Positions 28,572 to 37,424 of a DNA stretch of 64,000 bases are shown piece after piece. This DNA is from Bacteroidia bacterium. Its GTDB lineage: Bacteria; Bacteroidota; Bacteroidia; Chitinophagales; Saprospiraceae. The translations under genes were made by a program, and so were the position numbers. A model generated the notes under the pieces. It searched no databases and was not told the DNA's origin. It saw only the letters and a program-made list of their open reading frames with translations. The stretch is taken from assembly GCA_030429045.1 (NCBI GenBank), contig JAUIEA010000001.1, forward strand, positions 1-64,000, in the 5' to 3' direction. The stretch's first letter is position 1; every line of letters begins with the position of its first letter.

Positions 28572-31500
28572 ATGCGGCAAAGCCTACTCCTTATCCTGAC
28601 GAGTCTCTTTTTGATCCATCTCGTTCATGCTCAAAATACAACCTTTCCGGTACAGGGGATTCCCGACCCGCGCCTGGATTGGTACGCCTTTACCCATGCC
28701 AACATCCATGTCAATGGCAACCAGACCTTACGGGATGCCACCCTGGTGATTCGCGAAGGGCGGATCACCGCCATGGGTACCCAGGTCCAGCCTCCCCTCG
28801 GGGCAGTGGTGATCGATCTTCAGGGACGGTCCATCTATCCCGCGTTCATTGACCTCTCGACCGATTATGGCCTCACGGCAGCAGAAGAAGACAGTCCTGG
28901 AAGGCGGGGCTCACGTCGGGACAGCGACATGTGGATCTCGGAACGGCCCGGAGCCTACGCCTGGAATGATGCCCTCAAATGTGACTTCAGCGCCGGAGCG
29001 GCTTTTCAACCCGATTCCAAACGGGGAGAGGATTTCCGGAAAGCCGGTTTTGCCTGGGTCCTCACACACCGCCAGGATGGATTGTCAAGAGGGACATCTG
29101 CCCTGGTCAATCTTTCTGAGGGTGAAGCCGGTCAGGCCCTGATCCGAGAGAAGGTGGGCCATCACCTCTCCTTCAAAAAAGGCACATCGCCCATGTCCTA
29201 TCCCGGGTCACTGATGGGTTGTATTGCCCTGCTGCGGCAAACTTATCTGGATGGCGAATGGCTGCAGCGTACTTCCTCCGCTCAAGAACGAAATCTGACA
29301 CTTCAGGCCTGGAATAACGCCCTTAAACTGCCCCAGTTCTTCGAAGTCCGCGATTGGCAGGAAGTCCTGCGCGCACAGAAGATCGCCCGCGAATTTGACC
29401 AGACCTATATCTATCGCGGTGCCGGAGACGAATATCGCCGTATTGACGAGTTGAAACGCATCAAGGCGTCCTTTATCCTCCCGCTGACCTTTCCCGAAGC
29501 CTACCAGATCGACGATCCATATGACGCCCTGCAAGTGTCCCTTGAAGATATGATGCATTGGGAATGGGCCCCTGCCAATCCGGGTGCACTCGCGCGTGCT
29601 GGCATTCCCTTTGCCTTCACGATGGAAGGCTTGAAAAAACCGGAGGATTTTTTCTCAGCAATACGAAAGGCGATTGACAATGGTCTCGACGAGGCTCGGG
29701 CCCTGGAAGCCCTGACACAAGTGCCCGCAAGCATGATCGGCATGAGTCATGAACTGGGAAGCGTCGAGGTAGGCAAACGAGCTTCTTTCCTCATCACTTC
29801 AGGTCCCATCTTTGAAGAGGGCACCATCCTGTTCGAAAACTGGATCGACGGCAAACCGTTCGTCCTGCAAGCCGCCGATGAACCCGATCTGGATGGCAAA
29901 TATGACCTCACCGTGGGTTCGGCCTCCTTTCGGTTTGAGGTGCGTGGAGGGGAGAAAAAGAATACCTATCAACTGTTCCTGAACGATACCACCCGGGTAG
30001 ACATGAAGGGTAAATGGGACCGTGGTCGGGTGGACCTCCAATTCCAATTATCCGATTCGCCCGGTGCCTACCTCCTCAGTGGATACCAGCAAGACAAGGT
30101 GTGGAATGGCCGGGGAACGGACGATAGTGGAAATTGGGTGGCCTGGCGAGCTGTCTTTCAGGATACGACCCAGACTAAATCGAAACCCGATAAACCCAAA
30201 GAGCCCTTTGACCTCGCCAGCCTGAGTCCTATTCGATACCCCTTCCTGCCTTATGGTTGGACGGAACAACCGCAGCAAGGGACCTGGCTCATCAAGAATG
30301 CGACCATCTGGACGAATACCGAAGAGGGCATTCTCCAGGGTTCCGACATATTTATCCGGGATGGCAAGGTGAAAAAGATAGGTCAGAACCTGAACGTACC
30401 GAAAGCACAGATCCTGGATGCCGGGGGCAAGCATGTTACACCGGGCATGATCGATGAGCATTCGCATATCGCCATCTCTCGCGGTGTCAACGAGTGTACC
30501 CAGGAAAATACGGCGGAAGTGCGCATTGGAGATGTCGTCAACAGTGAGGATATCAATATCTATCGCCAGCTGGCCAGTGGCGTGACGACTTCCCAACTCC
30601 TGCATGGCTCCTGCAATCCGGTGGGCGGCCAAAGTGCGATTATCAAGTTGCGCTGGGGATCTACCCCCGAGCAGATGAAGTTGGAAGATGCGCCCGGCTT
30701 CATCAAGTTTGCCCTGGGAGAAAACGTCAAACGATCCAACGGTGGACGAAACAACACACGCTACCCCAACACCCGGATGGGTGTAGAACAGGTCTATGTC
30801 AACGCCTTTCAGCGGGCCAGGGAATATGCACAGTTGAAAGAAAATCCGGCTACAGCCAATCGAATGCGTCGGGACCTGGAGTTGGAAACCATGTTAGAGA
30901 TCCTGAACCAGGAACGGTTCATCACCTGCCACTCCTATATTCAATCCGAGATCAACATGCTCATGCATGTGGCCGAATCCTTTGGTTTTCGGGTGAACAC
31001 CTTCACCCATATCCTGGAGGGCTACAAGGTGGCCGATAAAATGGCCAGGCACGGCGCTGGTGGTTCTTCCTTTTCCGATTGGTGGGCCTACAAGTTTGAG
31101 GTCTATGATGCCATCCCCTACAACGGGGCTCTGATGCACGGGGAGGGCGTTGTCACTGCGTTCAACTCCGATGATGCGGAGATGGCCAGACGATTGAACC
31201 AGGAGGCCGCCAAGGCCGTGCGTTATGGCGGCGTATCCGAGGAAGAAGCCCTGAAGTTTGTCACCCTCAATCCAGCCAAACTCCTGCATATCGATGATCG
31301 GGTCGGGAGTATCAAACCCGGCATGGATGCAGACCTGGTGGTCTGGTCAGATCATCCACTATCCATTTACGCCCATGCTGAGGTCACCTTCCTGGATGGC
31401 ATCAAGATGGTCGATGAAGAGATGGGCCGTCTGGCACGTCAGGAAATTCAGAAGGAACGTCAGCGCCTGATCAACAAGATGAAAGCCGAAGGAGGCAAGA

Positions 31501-31574
31501 ACAAACGACCCCCGGGTCGACGAGGTCAACGCCTGTATCATTGCGACTCCGATTTCGATGAGATTTCTGAATGA
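28572..31574 (+). CDS. Exported two-module amidohydrolase, C-terminal module active
   Basis: About 1000 residues with signal peptide MRQSLLLILTSLFLIHLVHAQ from the ATG at 28572; the frame is open further upstream but those codons precede no better start. It contains two amidohydrolase (imidazolonepropionase-like) modules. In the first (about residues 20-400) the metal motif is gone: where HxH is expected it reads YPAFIDLSTDYGL. The second (about 580-990) keeps TPGMIDEHSHIA with HxH, a later NTFTHILEGY His and AFNSDDAEMAR Asp, so it should bind metals and hydrolyse C-N bonds. Between them is a beta domain (DGKYDLTVGSASFRFEV). Substrate unknown. A second, related amidohydrolase follows almost directly. 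Confidence 0.87.
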   Translation: MRQSLLLILTSLFLIHLVHAQNTTFPVQGIPDPRLDWYAFTHANIHVNGNQTLRDATLVIREGRITAMGTQVQPPLGAVVIDLQGRSIYPAFIDLSTDYGLTAAEEDSPGRRGSRRDSDMWISERPGAYAWNDALKCDFSAGAAFQPDSKRGEDFRKAGFAWVLTHRQDGLSRGTSALVNLSEGEAGQALIREKVGHHLSFKKGTSPMSYPGSLMGCIALLRQTYLDGEWLQRTSSAQERNLTLQAWNNALKLPQFFEVRDWQEVLRAQKIAREFDQTYIYRGAGDEYRRIDELKRIKASFILPLTFPEAYQIDDPYDALQVSLEDMMHWEWAPANPGALARAGIPFAFTMEGLKKPEDFFSAIRKAIDNGLDEARALEALTQVPASMIGMSHELGSVEVGKRASFLITSGPIFEEGTILFENWIDGKPFVLQAADEPDLDGKYDLTVGSASFRFEVRGGEKKNTYQLFLNDTTRVDMKGKWDRGRVDLQFQLSDSPGAYLLSGYQQDKVWNGRGTDDSGNWVAWRAVFQDTTQTKSKPDKPKEPFDLASLSPIRYPFLPYGWTEQPQQGTWLIKNATIWTNTEEGILQGSDIFIRDGKVKKIGQNLNVPKAQILDAGGKHVTPGMIDEHSHIAISRGVNECTQENTAEVRIGDVVNSEDINIYRQLASGVTTSQLLHGSCNPVGGQSAIIKLRWGSTPEQMKLEDAPGFIKFALGENVKRSNGGRNNTRYPNTRMGVEQVYVNAFQRAREYAQLKENPATANRMRRDLELETMLEILNQERFITCHSYIQSEINMLMHVAESFGFRVNTFTHILEGYKVADKMARHGAGGSSFSDWWAYKFEVYDAIPYNGALMHGEGVVTAFNSDDAEMARRLNQEAAKAVRYGGVSEEEALKFVTLNPAKLLHIDDRVGSIKPGMDADLVVWSDHPLSIYAHAEVTFLDGIKMVDEEMGRLARQEIQKERQRLINKMKAEGGKNKRPPGRRGQRLYHCDSDFDEISE

Positions 31575-31602
31575 TCTTCAAATGCCTCTAATGCGACACA
31601 TC

Positions 31603-32892
31603 ATGACCCTCAAATATCTGCTTTTCACCCTGCTGGTTTTGCCAGCCACCCTTCTCGCTCAACCGGCGCCTGCACCGCCACAACAGGAACCTATTGCCAT
31701 CATCGGGGCCACCTTGCATATTGGCAACGGACAGGTCATGGAGAACAGTGTCATTCTCTTCGAAGGAGGAAAGATCATTGCTGTGGATCTGATGACGCGC
31801 AATTCGGAGTGGCAAAAGGACCGGTATCGCCAGATCCGGGCGGAAGGCCAGCATGTCTATCCCGGATTGATCGCCCTGAACACCACCCTCGGTTTGAATG
31901 AGATCGGTGCTATTCCGGCAACCCATGATATGAATGAATTCGGGTCGGACAATTCCAATGCCCGGACCATTGTCGCTTATGATGCTGACTCACGAGTGAT
32001 CCCGACTGTACGCACCAATGGTGTCCTGATGGCCCAGATCGTTCCCGGTAGCGGGCGCTGGCCTGGCCTGAGCAGTGTGGTCCAGCTGGATGCCTGGAAT
32101 TGGGAGGATGCAGCCTATGCGACCGATGAAGGGGTCTTTCTGCAATGGCCCTCGCCCTATGCCCGGAGTGGTTGGTGGGCTGAACCCGGAGTGTCCACCC
32201 GAAACAAAGACTACCAGAAACAGATCGATGAGATCGATGTCTTCGTCCGGGAGGCCGCCGCATATGGGCAAATAGCCATTGTGGAAGAGAAGAACCTGCG
32301 CTTTGAAGGTCTTCGTCCGGTATTTTCCGGCAATCGCCACCTCTACATTGAAGCCGGGGATGCTCTGGCCATCCAGGATGCAGTGCTTTGGGCTGCACAA
32401 TACCAGATCAAGCCGATTATCGTCGGCGCCCGGGACAGCTGGATGATCACCGAATTCCTGAAAGAGCATCAGATCTCCGTGGTGTTGTCCGAAACACATC
32501 GACTCCCGACACATCCGGAAGACGACATTCTCCTTCCCTTCAAAACCCCATCCCTTCTGGCAGAGGCCGGGGTATCCTATGCACTGGCCGTGGATGGTTT
32601 CTGGCAGCAGCGCAATCTGGCTTATCAGGCCGGTCAGGCGGCGGGCTGGATGCCCAAAGAAGAAGCGCTGAAAGCCATCACCCTTTCGCCAGCCCGTATC
32701 CTGGGATTGGACGATCGCATCGGCTCTCTCGAAGAAGGCAAGGATGCTACCCTGTTCATCTGCCCGGGGGATGTTCTGGATATGCGGAGCAGTGAAGTGA
32801 CCCAGGCCTTCATCCAGGGACGGGAGATCGACCTGAACAACAAACAAAAGGAGCTTTATCGGATGTATAAGGAAAAATACGCCCGGGATTAG
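31603..32892 (+). CDS. Exported amidohydrolase-like protein lacking metal ligands
   Basis: A 429-residue protein with signal peptide (MTLKYLLFTLLVLPATLLAQ from 31603; ATG at 31591 is also possible), 28 bases after the previous gene. The fold follows the amidohydrolase pattern, including IIGATLHIGNGQVMENSVILFEGGKIIAV at the start and LSPARILGLDDRIGSLEEGKDATLFICPGD at the end. The expected PGLIDxHxH reads YPGLIALNTTLGL, so the first two metal ligands are missing. It is probably catalytically inactive or works as a partner of the preceding protein, whose first module shows the same loss. This gene pair looks like an operon. Confidence 0.85.
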   Translation: MTLKYLLFTLLVLPATLLAQPAPAPPQQEPIAIIGATLHIGNGQVMENSVILFEGGKIIAVDLMTRNSEWQKDRYRQIRAEGQHVYPGLIALNTTLGLNEIGAIPATHDMNEFGSDNSNARTIVAYDADSRVIPTVRTNGVLMAQIVPGSGRWPGLSSVVQLDAWNWEDAAYATDEGVFLQWPSPYARSGWWAEPGVSTRNKDYQKQIDEIDVFVREAAAYGQIAIVEEKNLRFEGLRPVFSGNRHLYIEAGDALAIQDAVLWAAQYQIKPIIVGARDSWMITEFLKEHQISVVLSETHRLPTHPEDDILLPFKTPSLLAEAGVSYALAVDGFWQQRNLAYQAGQAAGWMPKEEALKAITLSPARILGLDDRIGSLEEGKDATLFICPGDVLDMRSSEVTQAFIQGREIDLNNKQKELYRMYKEKYARD

Positions 32893-33232
32893 AGCTCTAT
32901 TACCACCTTCTTGAAGGCTTGAAAGTCAACCTGTTCAGTTTTCCTCATTTTCCAAACGACATTCAGAAAGTGATTCCAGACCCATAAACGGTTCAATTTG
33001 GGAGGACGTTGATGAGGGACATTATCCGTTCAAGTTTTTTGAGCCACGTCAGGAAAACACAACACAATCCATTCATATTTGTACCGGTCTGGTATAAAAC
33101 TGCTTGTAGTCGAACGTCTGGATTCCCTGACAGTTCAACGCCGGGAAAATGCCTGAGAACCGAACTTTCACCAGTCAATCCCTTGCATCCGGGACCTATA
33201 ATCCCGATCTTTAAGGGCCGAAACGGACCTTG
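32893..33232. other. 340-base spacer, nothing recognised
   Basis: No gene, no long inverted repeat and no satellite tract is visible here. Confidence 0.4.
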
Positions 33233-33700
33233 ATGAAAGCCATTACCCCTCTTTGCTTCCTCACGGTCCTCATGGCCCTGTCTTCCTGTGCCAAAGAGGA
33301 CCTCAGTACTACTATTGATACCTTCATTTTCGGACACTTCTACGGGGAGTGTACCGGAGAACGCTGTATCGAAACCTACAAACTCGAGAGTGAAAAACTC
33401 TATGAGGATGTACTGGATCGGTATGCAGGAGGTGATCACCAGAACTTCGGGTTCCAGCAATTGCCGGACAACCTGAAAAAGCAACTGCCCGATCTGGTCA
33501 GTCTGCTACCGGCCCAACTCTATCAACAACCCTCCACCATCGGAATGCCCGATGCCGGCGATTGGGGCGGCATCTATCTTCAGGTCCGTAAACAAGGTGT
33601 GACCTATTGGTGGCTCATCGACAAGGCCGAAGACAATCTGCCAGACTGGCTGCTTCCCTTCAAGCAGGAGATCGAAGCCGCGATCGAACTGCTTCCTTGA
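33233..33700 (+). CDS. Putative lipoprotein, unknown function
   Basis: A 155-residue protein starting MKAITPLCFLTVLMALSSCAKED, with lipobox LSSC and a charged +2 region as in surface or inner-leaflet lipoproteins of Bacteroidota. The mature part contains two further cysteines close together (GECTGERC), then EDVLDRYAGGDHQNFGFQQLPD and WGGIYLQVRKQGVTYWWLIDK. It is not a family I recognise. A G/A-rich satellite tract starts immediately after the stop codon. Confidence 0.75.
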   Translation: MKAITPLCFLTVLMALSSCAKEDLSTTIDTFIFGHFYGECTGERCIETYKLESEKLYEDVLDRYAGGDHQNFGFQQLPDNLKKQLPDLVSLLPAQLYQQPSTIGMPDAGDWGGIYLQVRKQGVTYWWLIDKAEDNLPDWLLPFKQEIEAAIELLP

Positions 33701-33735
33701 AGGAGGTTATGAGGTTATGAGTGGAGGAGAACGTC
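33701..33735 (+). repeat. Satellite tract abutting a stop codon (GGTTATGA type)
   Basis: AGGAGGTTATGAGGTTATGA followed by GTGGAGGAG begins at the base after the TGA of the lipoprotein gene. The same GAGGTTATGAG unit recurs near 90 and 47960. Confidence 0.75.
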
Positions 33736-33877
33736 AATCCAATTGACGCTTGATATTTCCGGGCTATTTACCCTATACCTTTCACCATTTACCAGCTCTA
33801 CCGAGGAGCCCTCCAACCATGTGACGAAGCCACTAGCGCATCCACAAGCGCATCCAAGCGAATGGCGAATAGCAATC

Positions 33878-34519
33878 TTAGTCCTGTAATAGCTGCATAG
33901 AGCCCATCATGGCTTCTGCATCCCCGGGGCCAAGTGCATAGGTCTCCGGATACATGACCATTACCTGATACACCTCCTGACCCCGCTGGACCAGCGAATT
34001 ACACCAGTAGTGGATCAGTCCGTCCCGAAACAACTTGCCATCCTGCCGGATACCGGATTGTCCGGACACGGTTATGGGTGTTTCTTTCAACTTGAAATGT
34101 GAAACAGCCACATCATTGCGAATCTGATCGGCAGCGCTGACGGCAATGGCATTCAGATCCACAGGTACCGTGCTCTCATATTCGATGGTATTGACGATCA
34201 TTTGAAAGTCATCCCCATGAATTCCGGAAAAGGTCTCATTTCGCACGATAAATTTCCGGGCCGATTCAGGCACCTGATCACCCATACTCACCAGGGGTTT
34301 GGGAACGGCGATCGATACCGGGTTGGTACCATAGCCCTTGACCACCCAACCGGTCCGATCCAGTGAGTCCCGGATCGCCGGAGGAAAGTCAGTGTCCGCT
34401 GTCTGGGTGGGAAGTTCCTCGTCACCTGCTGCAGGTGCAGATTCTGTTTGTCCACAAGCCATCAGGCCTGAGGTAATCAGAACGATCAGGAAGGGAAAGA
34501 GTCGAATGGAAAAGGTCAT
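33878..34519 (-). CDS. Putative lipoprotein, unknown function
   Basis: A 213-residue protein with lipoprotein leader MTFSIRLFPFLIVLITSGLMAC (lipobox LMAC, Cys22) and a linker rich in E, A, P and T. The mature domain (about 60-213) has an alternating strand/helix pattern (WVVKGYGTNPVSIAVPKPLVSMGDQ; IVNTIEYESTVPVDLNAIAVSAADQI; GLIHYWCNSLVQRGQEVYQVMVMYPE), reminiscent of PsbP/Mog1-like lipoproteins, though I would not assign it firmly. The spacer to the tRNA gene upstream is about 155 bases. Confidence 0.75.
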   Translation of the reverse strand: MTFSIRLFPFLIVLITSGLMACGQTESAPAAGDEELPTQTADTDFPPAIRDSLDRTGWVVKGYGTNPVSIAVPKPLVSMGDQVPESARKFIVRNETFSGIHGDDFQMIVNTIEYESTVPVDLNAIAVSAADQIRNDVAVSHFKLKETPITVSGQSGIRQDGKLFRDGLIHYWCNSLVQRGQEVYQVMVMYPETYALGPGDAEAMMGSMQLLQD

Positions 34520-34673
34520 GTTCTTATGATTTGATGGTCCTGCAGTTGTTGAACGTCAATCTTCAGGGGCTGATCTGGTTTCGCCTCTCGGGGTAAGACC
34601 ATCTGCCGAAAAGGGGCGATCAAATGGCATGCCAGACGGGCATACTCGGGATGTTGGCGAGGGGTAGATAAGG

Positions 34674-34750
34674 TGGTGACCCCGGCAGGACTCGAACCTG
34701 CAACCTTCAGAACCGGAATCTGACGTTCTATCCAATTGAACTACGGGGCC
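34674..34750 (-). tRNA. tRNA-Arg (anticodon CCG)
   Basis: Minus-strand cloverleaf: acceptor GGCCCCG pairs with CGGGGTC (one G-U), D-arm GTTC..GAAC, anticodon stem TCAGA/TCTGA enclosing the loop TTCCGGT (anticodon CCG, reading CGG), T-arm GCAGG-TTCGAGT-CCTGC, and an encoded CCA end at 34674-34676. A TACTTTTG box lies 12 bases upstream. Confidence 0.95.
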
Positions 34751-34761
34751 AAAAAGGACGT

Positions 34762-34769
34762 CAAAAGTA
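34762..34769 (-). promoter_or_regulatory. -7 box TACTTTTG of tRNA-Arg
   Basis: Exact TAnnTTTG match on the minus strand, 12 bases upstream of the mature tRNA 5' end. Confidence 0.6.
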
Positions 34770-34811
34770 ACAACTTCCCCGGATAGCACAGGCATACCTT
34801 GCATACGGGAT

Positions 34812-34849
34812 AAAAAAATTCCCCGGTCTATGGAGCACAGGCCGGGGAT
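34812..34849 (-). terminator. Rho-independent terminator of the 73-residue protein gene
   Basis: On the minus strand ATCCCCGGCCT pairs with AGACCGGGGA (one mismatch) across a nine-base loop, followed by ATTTTTTT. Confidence 0.85.
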
Positions 34850-34874
34850 CGGTTCGGGAACGAATGTCATCGGA

Positions 34875-35096
34875 TCAGGCTTCTACCGGACAATTCAGGC
34901 TGTATGCCAGGATATTGGCCAGTGTTTTTTCCGTCGGACTGAAGGTCACCTGAGGCAATGCCTGTTTGGCAGCAACCATGGAATCATATTCTTCGGAAAG
35001 CAGTGCATTGATCGCGAGTTCTTGTTGGAGTGCCCGGGTATCTGCAGGAGCAAGCTCCCGGTACAAATAGGCAATTAAAGAAAATGGAGTAGACAT
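34875..35096 (-). CDS. Short hypothetical protein
   Basis: A 73-residue protein starting MSTPFSLIAYLYRELAPADT at 35096; longer in-frame starts upstream (to 35156) are possible but less protein-like. It is helical, with an acidic first helix and a C-terminal segment FSPTEKTLANILAYSLNCPVEA. Short proteins of this pattern are common in Bacteroidota, but I know of no function. It has its own terminator directly downstream. Confidence 0.65.
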   Translation of the reverse strand: MSTPFSLIAYLYRELAPADTRALQQELAINALLSEEYDSMVAAKQALPQVTFSPTEKTLANILAYSLNCPVEA

Positions 35097-35222
35097 TGTC
35101 GTCATAGGCATCGTAAGAGATTGAAGTGACGTAATTGGAATCCGGGTTAATAACATCCGAAGTGCACTGCATATTGTTTGGTAACAGCGAAATCATGCAG
35201 TGCCTGACCTGGTTGCCCCAAG

Positions 35223-35249
35223 AAAAATCCCCGTCTGGAAAAGACGGGG
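35223..35249 (-). terminator. Rho-independent terminator of the HtrA gene
   Basis: On the minus strand CCCCGTCT pairs perfectly with AGACGGGG across a five-base loop, followed by ATTTTT. It lies about 55 bases after the protease stop codon. Confidence 0.9.
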
Positions 35250-35302
35250 ACCACAAAACGAAAAACCAACTATAAAACAACCAAACCGTGTTGGTCCTGT
35301 AT

Positions 35303-36460
35303 CTATCGAATCCGAATCGTATACCTTGAATACTTTCCTTCCCGCAGGACGTTCATCTGGATGGCCTCCCCCGGTTTTGTACGCCCCACCTGTTCCATCA
35401 GATCGGGAGCGCTGCGGACAGGTTGGCCATTGGCTTCTACGATGACATCAAAGGGCAGCAACCCAGCCATTTCCGCTGCACCCCCTTCCTCCAGCTCCTT
35501 GACGATCAATCCCTGGGAGATGGGCAGTTCCAGTTCGTGAGCCAGGTCTCCATCCAGTTCTACCAGGCTCAATCCCATCTTTCCCCGCTGATAGTATCCA
35601 TAACTGATGATATCTTCTGCGATACGCCGCATCATATTCACCGGAATCGCAAAGGAGTAACCGGAGTAATAGCCCGTTTTGGTAGCAATAGCGGTATTGA
35701 TCCCCAGGAGCTCTCCGTCAATATTCACCAGCGCACCGCCACTGTTCCCCGGATTGACGGCAGCATCCGTCTGAATAAAGGCTTCCATGGCATCCTTGGT
35801 CTGGATAATATCAATATCGCGGCCTTTTGCACTGATAATTCCTGCGGTCACAGTCGAGGTCAGATCAAAGGGGTTGCCTACTGCCATGACCCATTCTCCG
35901 ATCTGGGCTTTGTCAGAATCCCCGAAAGCCAGGACAGGAAGCCTTTCTGCTTCGATCTTCAGTACAGCCAGATCTGTCTTCGGGTCGGTGCCGATCAGGT
36001 TGGCCTTGAAGGTCCGATTGTCATATAAGGTGATGTCAAACCGGTCGGCAAATGCGACGACATGGTTATTGGTGACAATGTAGCCGTCGTGAGAAAAGAT
36101 GACCCCGGAGCCTGTTCCTTCCAGTCGCTGGATCCGTTGCCTCTGCTGGGGAAATCCGAAAAAGAAATCGTCGTCCATAAAGCCCCAGGGGTTGCGTCGC
36201 TGCTCTTCCCGAAAGCGCTTTTTGGCCAGCTCATCAGACTCGGATGCCTTGATATGCACCACTGTTGGCATGGCCAGGGCAGCGGCATAGACAAAATTCT
36301 GGGATGCAGCGTTTCGCCGGGATAATTCGTTCACTAATTGACCGTGAACATCGGGCTGATCCAGGTCCGAATGAGTCGTTCGGACCAGAGCAAAGGTGAT
36401 CAATCCACCGACGGCTCCGGCCAGAATAAAGGGAAAGATAGAGGTGAGGCGTTTGAACAT
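35303..36460 (-). CDS. HtrA/DegP-like periplasmic serine protease
   Basis: About 385 residues from the ATG at 36460. The frame is open for another 110 codons upstream, but that stretch lies antisense to the HD-protein gene and is not protein-like. A membrane anchor or signal (FPFILAGAVGGLITFALV) is followed by a trypsin-like domain with the triad His in VTNNHVV, Asp in KTDLAVLK and Ser in NPGNSGGAL, then one PDZ domain (about 290-385, GLIVKELEEGGAAEMAGLLPFDVIVEANG). A Q/R-rich linker with FMDDDFFFGFPQQ is typical of Bacteroidota DegQ-like proteases. Role: quality control of envelope proteins. One PDZ rather than the two of E. coli DegP. Confidence 0.93.
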   Translation of the reverse strand: MFKRLTSIFPFILAGAVGGLITFALVRTTHSDLDQPDVHGQLVNELSRRNAASQNFVYAAALAMPTVVHIKASESDELAKKRFREEQRRNPWGFMDDDFFFGFPQQRQRIQRLEGTGSGVIFSHDGYIVTNNHVVAFADRFDITLYDNRTFKANLIGTDPKTDLAVLKIEAERLPVLAFGDSDKAQIGEWVMAVGNPFDLTSTVTAGIISAKGRDIDIIQTKDAMEAFIQTDAAVNPGNSGGALVNIDGELLGINTAIATKTGYYSGYSFAIPVNMMRRIAEDIISYGYYQRGKMGLSLVELDGDLAHELELPISQGLIVKELEEGGAAEMAGLLPFDVIVEANGQPVRSAPDLMEQVGRTKPGEAIQMNVLREGKYSRYTIRIR

Positions 36461-36554
36461 AGTGCGTAGGTCTTCCCTGCAAATAACGAGAATAAAACGC
36501 CTGTTGCGAGAGTCGCTTTCGAGGCTCTTTGGATTTAACAGGAAATTAACAGCC

Positions 36555-37151
36555 ATGACCCAGGAACCAGACATCCATTTATTGAGGCCCGAAAACCAGT
36601 TGGAATTCGATTTGCTGCAGACCCCGGAATTCAGGGAAGGAATGCAATGGGGTAAACCCCGGCCCGGCCATCCGGAAGGCAGAGTCCTCTTGCATGTTCG
36701 TGAAGTCCTGGACAATATTGAGTCTTTGCCCCTGGCCGATGCGGATCGTGTCGATCTGAGACTGGTTGCCTTTGCCCATGATACGTTCAAGTATCGGGAA
36801 GATCAACTGAGCCACCAGGGCAATCCCGTGCATCACGGGCACCTGGCCGCCCGATACCTCAAGCAGTGGAATGTGCCGAAACGTGTACAGGAACTCGTGC
36901 ACTGGCACGATGAAGCGTACTACAGCTGGCGCATGTATCAGTTGGGCATGGAGGAAGACAGCCTGACCCGGCTGTCACATCTGATTCAACAGCTCAGCCC
37001 CTGGTGGTCCCTCTTTGAGGCGTTCTTCCGAGCAGATACCTTGACCGGAGATAAGGATCCCGCTCCCCTGACCTGGTTGAAGAAATGGCAACCCAAAGTG
37101 CAGATGTACCACCGGTTGAACAGCCCTCAAGGGACAGCATCTCGATTATAG
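36555..37151 (+). CDS. HD-domain protein
   Basis: A 198-residue protein starting MTQEPDIHLLRPENQLEFDLL. Metal-binding HD features are present: HVREVLDNI, then FAHDTFKYRED with the HD doublet near residue 75, HHGHLAARYLKQW, and VHWHDEAYYSW. HD proteins are phosphohydrolases acting on nucleotides or related phosphates, so this is the expected activity; the substrate is unknown. It is divergent from the HtrA gene, and their 5' ends are about 95 bases apart. A satellite tract begins one base after the stop. Confidence 0.8.
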   Translation: MTQEPDIHLLRPENQLEFDLLQTPEFREGMQWGKPRPGHPEGRVLLHVREVLDNIESLPLADADRVDLRLVAFAHDTFKYREDQLSHQGNPVHHGHLAARYLKQWNVPKRVQELVHWHDEAYYSWRMYQLGMEEDSLTRLSHLIQQLSPWWSLFEAFFRADTLTGDKDPAPLTWLKKWQPKVQMYHRLNSPQGTASRL

Positions 37152-37190
37152 TGAAGGAGTTGAGGGGTTGAGGAGTCGAGGAGAAAAGTA
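37152..37190 (+). repeat. Satellite tract abutting a stop codon (GGAGTTGA type)
   Basis: TGAAGGAGTTGAGGGGTTGA followed by GGAGTCGAGGAG begins immediately after the TAG of the HD gene. The spacer to 37424 then holds a CAGGAACCAGGAACACAGGAA tract and no gene. Confidence 0.75.
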
Positions 37191-37424
37191 AAGGCAGTAT
37201 TGGGTTATCGCGCTGTTTTGACAATACACCCATTACAACGCATGGTGCAGGAATAAATCAGGAACCAGGAACACAGGAATTGATCATTATGCCTTCGCCA
37301 ATGGAATGGTCCCTTTACCCTTTACCTGCCCAGGTAGCGGCAGCCACTAACGAACTCTGCGTACAGCGAAGGTGAAAAGCGAATTCCTAAGACCGTAAAC
37401 AGCGGCCAGAAAACAAACAACACC

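Noticed and set aside
36461-36790. 110-codon upstream extension of the HtrA frame
   Set aside because: Antisense to the start of the HD-protein gene and not protein-like; the membrane segment begins right after the ATG at 36460.
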